A DNA stretch of 29,558 nt from Spirogloea muscicola (Eukaryota; Streptophyta; Zygnematophyceae; Spirogloeales; Spirogloeaceae). Positions within the stretch are counted from its first letter, which is position 1, and every line of letters starts with the position of its first letter. Made by a program: the position numbers and the translations under genes. A model generated the notes under the pieces. It ran no database searches. It was given only the letters and a program-made list of their open reading frames with translations, and had not been told where the DNA came from. Of the stretch, positions 8,509 to 18,958 are shown piece after piece. The DNA lies in the NCBI GenBank assembly GCA_009602725.1, contig WELB01000160.1, forward strand, positions 297,715 to 327,272, in the 5' to 3' direction.

Positions 8509-11500
8509 TTAATGCAATCGTGTAAGTTCCTCCACTTGCTTGCAAAGCTCCTCGACTGGAGTTTCCATCATCGCCGCAATCTCCTCCATGCGGCTCCGCT
8601 TCAGGTCAAGGAAAGACTCAATTAAGTCCCCGTCCAGAAAACCCTTGGCGTCCGACGTCTTGCGCTCATTGCTGCAATGCAGGCCAAAGCCGGAGCATGA
8701 GCACGTCAGCGGGACAGCTTCAAATGACGTGGTATTCCACTCAGGCATCTGCAAGTAGCAATGAACTCAGAGACAACCACTTCTGAAGTACTGCCCAATC
8801 ACGTCCTGCTATTGTTACCATGCAGCATAGCAAGGCCCTGCCGTGTACTAAACTACCCCCTCTTACTCCAACCCGCAGAGCTCACTATTCCCCTTCCCCC
8901 ATTCCCCCTGCCGCAGCTAGTGAAAATAACAATTCTCTTGATCTTGAACAGGGTCCTCTTGATCTCATTTAAAGAACTGGGAGGTCCTTCCAAATCTATT
9001 GAGGAAAGAAATTGCAAGAGGGAAGGGGGACATAGGTGACCAGGAGACACTTTGTCGCGAGAGGTTTCTAGCAGTAAGATGTGTCCTGTACTGCACCTGA
9101 ATGAGCGCCATTGCTCGTGGCTCAGCCCACCGACGCCCTTCACAACCTTGGTGAGGTGGTGTTGCAACCGCAGCAAGAATGCAAATTGATCGTGTGGCAA
9201 GGATGCGATGACGCCAATGACGCCGTTGACCGTGCCAAAGATTGTGGTCGGTATTTGAGGCGACTCAGAATCAGCCAAGCGCATCACTAAGGAGCCCGAC
9301 CTGAAACAATTGACAAACTCCCCCAGATGGTACTCGCCAACCACTTCCAAGCGGCTCCTCTCTTCGTCAGTGGCCGCATCGCTGCAGAATCAAGTAGCAA
9401 CACGTAAGGCACTAGGCAGCCAGAGCCAGCATCAGTATGAGCTGCAATCGAATGTAAGGTCCTCAAGAAGTCGTGCCGCTGAATACTGTCAGGCTGTTGT
9501 AAGTTGGTCATCTATTTGGTACAACTTCTGGCAGGTGGATAGAGCACAATTCCTGCTTGGTTGGCACAGGTGTTAGGCTGCAATGCAGCAATTCCAGTTC
9601 GTCCTCATACTCTGATGTGATAAATAAACACCCCACAAAGGGTAGCAGTTGCAAACATTACCTATTCTTTCGCACTGTAAAGAGATTAAAATTGTTCTCA
9701 GCACCAAGATAAGTATCATCGTCAAGGATATGTACACTCGTCATCCAATCCGGATTGTAGTCCCGTGCTATTTCCTCAATTGCACCTTCCTCAGGCTGCA
9801 GGCGTCAAGCATGCTGTCTTACAAAAGCATCAAGAGAAGCACAACAAATGCAGGGCAATAGGTATTGATAGCTCTGACAATGTGGTCATCTGCAACCCAA
9901 AATGTTGAGCACTCCTAAAACAGATTGATGCAATTACGCACCTTGTAGATAAGAAGCGAAATGCTCTTCATCAAGTCGCCAACTACAATGAAGTCGCCTC
10001 GTGATTGCACGTATAGGGCCAGGATGTGCCCGTGATGGCCACACTCGCTCTGAAGTTCCCGTGAGCTGTCATCCCTTTGTGACCACTTATACAGCTGAAT
10101 CTTCTGATTGATCCCAGCAAGAAGCTTCCCATTGAAAGCATTCAGATTGTACACTGCTCCTTTTGTCTCCTTCTCTGTGACCAACTGCAGCTTCTGATCC
10201 TCCACTGTGAATACCAGAATTCTTCCCTGGATGAGAGAGTCGTGAAGGTGAAAGAATATCATGGGAGTACAGTGTAATAGACAATTTCATGCAAGAGTTG
10301 AGCTTGTAGTGTATGACTAACTTGGTGCCCATAATGCTTGTCAGCTTAAGAATAAGGCCTCAAGGCTGCGGAGGACATGCACCGAACCTCAGAGACATGG
10401 CTTATGTAAGGCTCAGCACATGATGCACAAGCATCCAATCATCTTGTCATTGGAAAAATGAAATCAGTATCACCTTGGAGGGCTCGTTCTCCTCTGGCAG
10501 GGCGTATGCTGTCCCCACGACAAAGTAAGGGTTTGGATCATCTGCGAATGTACATGAAAGGATGGAACACCCATTTTCATAGGCATCTAAATGGAAAGAC
10601 GAGAGTATCTCAAATGTCTGATCATGAATGAGGCGCACAAAGAAGTGCTCTATATCCTCGCCATTTGACTGTATTGTCTTGAGGCTGCAAATAGCAAAAG
10701 TTCTGGATTGCTCCTGTTCCATTATCAGAACCACTTGATTAGTCAGACTCCTATAACAAGCGACTGTACACTTGGTTGCACATCGAATCAAATGCAGTTG
10801 CAAGGACCTTCTCAAAGTAGTAATAAGAGCTACTTGCTCTCTCTAGATCTTTGGGGCAAACGTCACTGATCCTTAGCTCCTCTTTCGAAGGCAGCTGCCT
10901 GTTATTTGAATTGCTCTCTATTGCTGCTTAATGTTGTTGCGAGCATGACCCAAGTCCAGCAATGAGGAGCCCAACCAGAGGCAATAGCGAGATGCCAAAC
11001 CTGATGAGCTATCCTGCGGGCATGCTCGCCTAGTGGTACAGTCCTGATGTGTAACTTTTGAATGTCATCTATGGTGCCTATGGTCAACTCGCCCTCCTTG
11101 CCTATTGCAAGACTGGCTCAGCAAGGCAGACAACAATGTCTCAGTACTTGTGACATGCTTGAGGTCAAGGCAAGCAGGTTTGTCATAAGCAAGATCGTCA
11201 ATGTAGAATAACAGACAGTGTGAGAAAGATGAAGTGAAGCGCACCTGTCTGGGAATGAAGCTGAGTTGAACGGGCACATGTGTTTAACCTCCTTAAGGTT
11301 CACATTGGAATACAGCAGCTTCCGATTGCTGCTGTATATTACGGTCGGCCGGTCGCTAGCTGCAAACACATGCGTAGCATTCTTGGACCGGAAAGTCCTC
11401 AGTGTGATTGGCTGTGTGCCAAGCGAAATCTTCTTCCGATCGGAGAGCCTTGCTTTATAGTCAATTGATCTCTCCACCACAAAGTTGAAGAGATGTCCAT

Positions 11501-14500
11501 CTCCAAGTGCACAGAGCAGATAAGGTACCTGGCACCACAACAGCCGCCTGCACAATAAAATAGAGGTGCTAGAGGTCTCGACTAAGACTAAAAGCTTTTG
11601 CATGAGATCTTTGACAGGGAATGAATCAGGTATAAAAAATGCTCAATCTTGACTCTGATCAATGTGATCTCATGATAATGGGCTCAGATGAAACTGCGTA
11701 CCCCCTCAAAGGAGCAAAAGAGGACGGATCTGGGAATGATTTCACCCCCCAGGCTCTCCTTTGCCACAAGCTCCAAGCTGGGCAAGGAGAACATCCTGAC
11801 ACTCACGTCTGTCCACATCCCCACCGCGGCCAACTGGCTGCTCTCAGCTCCTTCCTCTAGAGGATTCAAGTCTAGGCATGAGACCTCAAACTCAAGCTGC
11901 ACGTGCTTGACCTCCACCAGCTTGCCTTGAGCTATTTCTAGATAGACCAAGTTCCCTCCACCAGTGGCCAACAAGACCTGCCCCACCACAGGTGTTGTCA
12001 AGGGGAGGACATGATGACAATCTGCAGCAAACTATGGTTTACCTAACAGCAAGCTAGACATCAATAAGCCACAAGCAAGCATTCTCATTGCCTACTTTGC
12101 CTGAATCCGCTGTTCAGATTCCCAGACAACAATATCCAGCCGTTAAATTGTTGTTTATCTGCTTTTCATTACTCCCGAAGCTAATTGGCCTTGTTGTAAG
12201 ACAGACACGCAAAGGCACATGCAAATGAAAGTAAGGTCCAGATTAGGATAGGGTCCGCTTCCAGTCAAGAAAGTTGCATATATGTTAATGCAAAAGTCAT
12301 GCGGGCACCTGTGAAGCATTGGCAGTGGCTACGTTGATTGTGATGCCGGAAGGGGCTTTCCACTCTGCTATAGCTTTGAGTGTGGCAGCATCCACAAGCC
12401 GCAGGCACCCAGCAGTGACCTGCCAAGAGACATAATCAACAAACAGGCAGCATTCTCACAACCTGCGTGGCTCATCTGCTGAAGCTGGTGTGCATACTGT
12501 TGGGCCCTAGACAGCACGGAAGCTTTGGGGCCAGCAACAAGGATATGCAGCTCACATAAGGGCAAGACACATGCTAAGGCTGCAGTAGATGGACAATAAC
12601 ATACTCAAGAAAATAAAACCAGAAGGTGACATCTTTGAAACTAGACTGAATTATATAGTCAGACCTCAGACAACACCCCAGTTGCCATATCGTGCCAAGA
12701 GCAGAGGCCTTACCTGGACAAGTTGATCGTGAACAGCATTGCCACAGAAGAGCGTCTGTGCCTCTGAATCAAAACCCTCCACCTCAGTCTCGTCTAATTC
12801 GTCATCAGCATTAATTGCCAATATTCGAGTCTCGCTTATGAAGGTGACCACCAAGTACGTGTCATAGGCATCCATGGATGACGCACGTAAGGACCACATG
12901 CCTTTTATTCCTGGTAACTCAACGGCTGCCTGTGATGATGCACGCCATAACAATCACAACAAAGCCAACAGATCTACCAGACCTTTGAGAAGAAGTGCAG
13001 TCTCCATCATCATAAGCTTGCTAGCTTAGGGTAGTATATCAAGCTGCTACACGCATATATTGAGCCCATGAGAATTCAAAGCTGTGACTCTAAAAGGCAT
13101 CAGTTGGAATGGTTGATCAGCCAGATTATCCACTTTCAGGATGAGGAACAGAGAGCCCCTTCATTCCAGTGTAAAGCCTTCAATGTAAAAGCATGCCTAC
13201 ATCTAAGGTCTTTAAGAGGGCCCAGCACCTGCTCATTGATACCAATACCATTTCGAATGATGCGCAGAGACCCATCCTTGAATGCCCCGGAGCACGTGAC
13301 GACTTGACCTTGACCCTGGCGCTCCAGGTCAACAACACAGAAGTCCACAATGGGGCCCAGGTTGACAAAATTCTCCAGGATCTCTACATAGGACCCTTTG
13401 GTATCTGGCTGCAGGTTGAGCTTGACAAGCTGCACAATCACGGCATAAGGTAAATCTGCTCAGCAGCAAGGCCACCAAAGTTCGAAGGTGAGAGTAATGC
13501 CTACAATATAAAAGCAGAAGACTTGAAACTGTGCTCCAATTTGAGATATGGCCACAAGAACCTCACAACCAGCTAGATAAGTGTAGCACGTTGCCTTTGC
13601 CTATGCTTAGCAGAAGCCTTACAGACCCACATTAGCTGCCTCTCGAAAACCATGCTTGCGAGTATAGTGTGTACCTGAGAATCCCCATAGCTTGAGCCTA
13701 TGTACACCACACCATTGTCCAGGTATGACAGCGTTGAACCAGCCGATGTCTCACCAAGTAGCTCCAGCTTCAACCCAAGCACCCTGCAGCAATACTCAAT
13801 GCTTAAAGCTGAACAACGCAACATCACAGCCGCCTGCCGACATCCATGTCCAGAACTGCTTGTACTAATGGTGTTGCTACTATGTGGGACCTTTAAGAAC
13901 ATTGATTGACTTGCGAGAGGAATACTGACAGAACCACCATACCTCTCCTTATCGTGATTGATGACCAGCAGGTTGAGCTGACCATTGCTATCACTCAAAA
14001 GGTAACGGGACCCGTCCGGATCAACTTGTCCATACGCATTAGTAACAAACTGGAGAATTTACAGAACTCTTTGAAGTCATTGACAAAGCGGAGCAGAAAA
14101 CGTTGCTATCTTGTAAGATACATAAGCACGAGCGCATGAATCTTACTACCAATTATGATAATTGTCAAGCAGTGCTGATGTCCCATTCCCATAGCCAGCA
14201 ATTGCTCAAGCAACTTACACCTCAAGCTAAGGACAAAGACATACATATCCATCCGCATAGTCCGTGCACAGTGGTTGACATGGCAACATCAAGCATAGCA
14301 TAAACTTTGCTAAGCAACTTTGATGCATGTGGAGCCACTTGGCGAAGATGGAACCTACAAAACGTATTGGGATGACTTTAAAGACAAGTCCATTGTGGTA
14401 CATGATTGTCTGCTCGCCAATGATGATGGCCCCACCCAACGGTAGCGGGACTGGTATAATGAAGCCCGCTCCTCCGTCAACATTTGACTGCATCCAGGGC

Positions 14501-16983
14501 CCCTCACTGAGATCCTTGTCTTTCAAGGAGACTTCATATGTCTTGACATGACGAGCATCCTTGTTGTCCTGTTGCACACAAGCAGACAATAGTAAGCCAA
14601 CCTGTAATCTAATGAGGACTCTGCTAAGCTTGATAGGCAGCTCGTCCCTTTGTTTTAATCAATGTGCTCAAGGAAGTACTCCAACAACAATGTGCTAAGC
14701 GGATCATCTCTCACTCCTACCTGATATAGTACGGCGATGGTAGGCTTTGCACAGCCATACAGAAATTTAATATCAAAGACTTGGAGCTCCTCCAATCTGA
14801 CAGTAAGCAGTACATAGGGACGTGAGAACAGCTTGATTGTGGTCATTCGGTGCTTCAAACAGCTGCGGAAAAATTCGACAGTAGATTCAGAAGTGACTGG
14901 AAACCCCATATGCAGCACAGCAGACAGTCATCTGGTCAACTGTGTGCACATTGACCTGATATTAAAGGCTTCCTTAAGCTGACCTTTGCTATCAATGGGT
15001 ATGACCTGCAAGCAGAGGCCACTGTTATACTTTGCCTAGACTTCTGGAAAACTTGGTCCTTTTGCATCACTGCTTGAGGCTATCAAATGCACATATGTAG
15101 CTGGTCGATTCATTGGTGCCACATGGCATGAATGACAAAAGCGCGTAGTTTTCACTTCTGTCTTGTAAGTTATCAAGGTATACAAAGAAGAGGCTGACCT
15201 TGAAGAGACCGTCATAGAGATGAAGGCCTATCAATCGACAATCTGGATCAATAATGCCAATCTGCATCACTAGCAAGTTGACAAGTAGAGCATGAGACAA
15301 GTAGATCTTGCCACAAGATATCTCTAGGTTATTTGTAATAGCTTCTCTTGTTTGCCCTGGAAGACGATATAGGAAGGGTGACAGGAATATTTAGTTGGTC
15401 CTGCTTTGAAAGACCGACTTGGGTTTTGCTGAGGCATCACAGCTGTAAGAGCACTCACGTGACCATTGACTGTCGGACGTCCGATGCGATCCGACACATC
15501 TCCCATAGCCCTGTAGTTGCAGCCAAAACACAGAGCGTCAGACCTGCTACAAGCTTGCAGCAAATCTTCAAGATGATGTGGGGCTCTGAGCTGTGTAAGT
15601 AGACTTTGGCTATATAAGCATGGAGAAATTATGATTACGCAATGCAGAATAAGAGATACTCATATTCAAGGGCACATGTGAAGCACAGCATGAGAAAGTC
15701 AACAAGCAGCAGCCTTTGAATCAAGGGCATCCCCGCAGAGCTCACTTGGTAACGAGCTCTCCAGTCTCAGAGTCATACTCAAGAACACAGAATTTGTAAC
15801 GCTCTGTTGACAAGAAGAGCACATCCTGCGACTCTCCCTGATATCCAGCAACGATACCGTAGAATCAGTCTCGGGGATGAGGTAATCCGGGGTAAGTTCA
15901 AGACTAGTCAAGGACATCTAGAGCAAGTATTGTGTAGTGTGATACAGACCAAGTAGTCAATGTTGTGCTACAGTAATATGATGCCAATGTATTGGCATTT
16001 CTCGGCCACCAAAATGGCTGGCCCTCAAGCCGCCCTCAGATATCAGCAAGCGTCTGCTGCTCCATGTTGTCCACCTGCAGCTCATTGATTGTTTGACCAG
16101 TAGCAGCTATTGATCACTGAAACTCTGTGCACTCTCGAAAGGGACAAGGCGTATACCGGAGGTCGGAAAAGCTCTAAGGTTGCAACTCGGCCATAGATGG
16201 GGACGTCCATGAGTGGCTGCAGCAAGAGCATAAGTGGATGATGTCAATTCAGGAGACACTATATCAATTGCAGCTCTGACAGGCACGATAAGAAGCAACC
16301 ACATGCAATTGGGCAAACCCCTGCCAAAACCCCAAGCCATGGAGCAGAAAGACTCAAGCATGCACGTTACCTGGAGGCCCTGCGGAGTGAGAAGATGTAT
16401 CTCGATGCGCGTGCATTTTCTGATAGCGTGCAGTCAAGGTAATGTCGAGCCCATATATTGCAGTCAGAGCAGTCAAGAGCAGTGAAGAGGTGTAATGCAC
16501 TGAGAAGGTAGCGGAGCCTTGCTAAGAGTCTCCTGACAGATTGTCTAGGAATTTCTTGCAACAGGCTTAAGTATGCATCTATTATGGTCTAAGCTAGGAG
16601 AAGCTGCATGAGAATAAGGAGGAGCGACAGCCTCAGAGTGGCGTGACCACCAGAGGGCAGTATGTAATATCCCTCTCCTACTGTCACTTAAAACGAAGAG
16701 CTGCTTCTGCAACTCTGCTTCTCTCGAAGCGACAACAAGACCATCGCCATCGTCCAACTGTGACGAATCAGTGCAAGGGGGACGCAGAACAGTGACGAGC
16801 AGCAGCCAGGAAGGGCATGTCAGGCTGCCAAGAGGAGATGCCACAGCACGGGAGCCGGCTGTGACGGGGAGACGGATACGCGACGATGAGGTTGAGCTCA
16901 GTGGGGCTGGTGAAGTTGCCGACGAGTGAGTGCGTCACGTTCGTCGGCTTGTGCGCCGTCACGCAGTAATTCCACACCGACAT
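8509..16983 (-). CDS. DDB1: DNA damage-binding protein 1, CUL4 E3 ligase adaptor
   Basis: Adaptor linking CUL4-RBX1 to DCAF/WD40 substrate receptors; acts in the nucleus and cytosol in DNA repair and protein turnover. Twenty-two exons: 16983-16880, 16419-16371, 16216-16157, 15837-15746, 15510-15459, 15261-15199, 15005-14956, 14796-14721, 14568-14359, 14049-13943, 13783-13675, 13429-13229, 12929-12714, 12419-12309, 11977-11702, 11528-11245, 11112-11001, 10713-10474, 10226-9942, 9795-9662, 9381-9097, 8671-8509. Every join is in frame; total 1,092 residues (plant DDB1 about 1,088). It begins [14 protein letters not shown]. Three beta-propellers (roughly A 1-360, B 390-700, C 705-1040) are seen through [81 protein letters not shown] and [13 protein letters not shown]. 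The C-terminal helical domain ends [14 protein letters not shown]-like and EELTRLH. Family-typical start; no in-frame ATG upstream. The first exon is GC-rich, later exons near 48-50%. Introns 16879-16420, 16156-15838, 12308-11978 and 9096-8672 hold no other gene. Confidence 0.97.
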
Positions 16984-17320
16984 GGCGGCGGCAAGACGCC
17001 GCGCGCTGCAACTTATCGTTCCCTTTGAGACGGCACTGTGATCTCTGAACGCCCTGAGCGCCTTCTCTTGTTCGCTAAGGCACGAGACGGTAGCCGCGAC
17101 GGATGATGGAGCTGAAATCGATGACAGCCGCCTCGGCAGCAACGCGCCGCGGCCAGGGCTAGGGCTGCTCGCTCGCTCGCTCGCCGCCGCGGCGCCGGCC
17201 TCGGGCTCGCCTCTGCCGCCGCCGCCGCGGCNGCGGCGGCGCCGGCGCGGCAGCTGGCCGCGAGCGCCGCCGCGAGAGTCGCCAAACGAGCTGCGATACC
17301 CGTTTGCCTTCGTAGCGCTT
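16984..17320 (-). promoter_or_regulatory. GC-rich 5' flank of DDB1 with one unresolved base
   Basis: The bases upstream of the DDB1 ATG rise to very high GC, with runs of gcc/gcg triplets and tandem gctc units around 17165-17285. One N stands at 17232, in the middle of a near-perfect GC palindrome. No ATG-started frame with a domain is visible. The likely role is DDB1 5' leader and promoter; this rests on position and composition. Confidence 0.4.
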
Positions 17321-17491
17321 CAGTGCGTCCCGAGCGTAAGCTTCGAAGCTGGCAGCCACGTCGCGGACACCGGTCGTTGGAGACGGTGGCGAAGGAAAGA
17401 AAGGCGCGTGGTTCGCATGAAATGAAAGGGAGACCAGATATAAGCCAATACTCTGTTCAGGCGATAAGTAGTGCAGAAGGGATGGGGCCAT
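17159..17491 (-). other. Unassigned open frame, doubtful
   Basis: A minus-strand open frame of about 110 codons containing a segment like VAASFEAYARDALKRYEGKR and then an Arg/Ala-rich tail across the N at 17232. The first half has a protein-like mix of residues. I recognise no family, and the tail is what GC-rich triplet DNA gives in any frame. It could be part of a 5' exon of an unseen transcript or nothing. Confidence 0.12.
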
Positions 17492-17594
17492 ATAAAGTGA
17501 AGCTCTATGCTGAGGTGGCTAAGGTAACAGTGTGAGATCAGTACCCACGGGTGAGCACAAGAAACAGCTTTCCCAAGGTTAAGGCCATGGCTGT

Positions 17595-18065
17595 TTAGGC
17601 CAGCACAGACAAAGAAAGGCTATCCCAGTAGAGGGCGATGGCTGTGATACATGAGCCCAGAAAACGATGAAAGCCCGAAGGACTGTACAAGGACTGAAAG
17701 GCCTGGAAGGCGCAACGAGGAAAAGAGAAAGGAGGCGGTGTGCATGAAGTAGAAGGGAGGCCAAGCAAGCCAGTACACTGTGTAAGTAGAACAAAGAGAC
17801 AGGTGCTAACGTTACCGAATGAAAACCACAGCTGAAGGGGGGCTTCAGTACCCACGAGCACGTACGAATCTGCAAGACTTATCTTAGTCAGTGGCACACA
17901 CTGCGCGCCGCGCTGTGTCCCGCAGGCAAAGCGGGCAGGCTGACCTGAACGCCGCTGGCTCGCTAGAGTAGGTGTTTTGCATGCGCCTGTCCATAACAGT
18001 CGAAGTGTCCACGGCCCTCGCCTTGCATCTGCGTGCAGGCGTGCTCCAGTTGCATCCTCTGGCAT
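17595..18065 (-). other. Open frame sharing a C-terminal block with the locus at 7388-7742
   Basis: An uninterrupted ATG-started frame of 156 codons on the minus strand. The N-terminal half is rich in Arg, Ala, Gly and Thr (transit-like), the C-terminal third is hydrophobic and ends FLGSCITAIALYWDSL. The end matches the tentative membrane protein at 7388-8242 (FLGWSVTAIALYCKSL) in the same frame. It may be a diverged paralogue, perhaps with introns I cannot place, or a pseudogene. Confidence 0.25.
17626..17647 (-). repeat. 22-base exact repeat, copy 2
   Basis: Identical over 22 bases to 7413-7434 and on the same strand, about 10.2 kb away. Flanking similarity continues on the C-terminal-to-N-terminal side (agcccag at the same offset). 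See the two host frames for the coding context. Confidence 0.85.
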
Positions 18066-18958
18066 TCGATGAGAGGTTTGCTTTTTTGCGGATTGTCTTT
18101 CTGATGTGCGTCTCCTATCGAGAGGTTACTAAGTGGTTATCCTACTGGAAAACCTTTTGAGAAAGCGCTTTCTGGCATCTTCGGACCTCAATTCCTCTCT
18201 GGCTGGATGTTCACAGCCCTTGCCCCTTTTCAGAGAGCCACTGTCTTATTGCGCCGGAGCACGACTCGCAAGCCAGTGGCCTGGCTTAGTGTGCGCTGTG
18301 TATGTATGCTAGAGCCTGGGCCCGTGGCAACGTAAGCAAGAGCCAATACTGTAGCATGCAACCAATGCTTGTGGGACGCCTGTATGCCGAGCTTTCTCCT
18401 CGACTACAACAACAAACGATCACCAGGTGGGCCAGTCGATGGAGGAGCTGCTCCCCTTGCGCTGCATACACACTCGTTGTAGCAATCCATCCATAATGAA
18501 GGTAGCAGATGTGATAGTCAGACTTACAAGTGGGCCTAAAGTATCAGACTGAGCTGCATGTGTAAGGACAACCAGAATCCAGGAGATGAGGCAGCAGGAA
18601 GAGGACTAAACAGGATGCTAATCTCAAACACAAGCAGCCCCTTGTTATGCTTATACTCCTGCAGGCAAACAACTGTTGACTGCTGCCAACAGTGATACAT
18701 ACAACATGCAGATTGAGCTACAAATACACTCTGGTGCATGCAGCCAAATTCTGGACAGGTAGCAGAGGCACATTGCTTGCATCCCACAATAGCCATAGTG
18801 GGGCAAAGAATGCGTTGGCAAAAAACGTGATCACTCCGAAAGGGAAAAGCACGCATAAGCTACAATACAAGACACCTCAGCATGGGACTCAATTGATAAA
18901 CTACCTCTACATCCCAATCACTTGATGCCAAGCAGCTACACCTCAACTTGTACAATTC
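18066..18958. other. No gene recognised; includes 3' UTR of the Tic62-like gene
   Basis: The open frames in this stretch on either strand are short, without recognisable domains and without splice-consistent partners. The right part should be the 3' UTR of the Tic62-like gene. Confidence 0.5.
18534..18538 (-). terminator. Possible TGTAA polyadenylation element for the Tic62-like gene
   Basis: First minus-strand TGTAA after the stop at 18959, giving a 3' UTR of about 420 bases. Pentamer evidence only. Confidence 0.3.

Noticed and set aside
17595-18065. Calling this frame a confident gene
   Set aside because: Only the C-terminal block has support from the related locus. The rest has no domain and splice structure cannot be settled, so it is listed only as a low-confidence feature.
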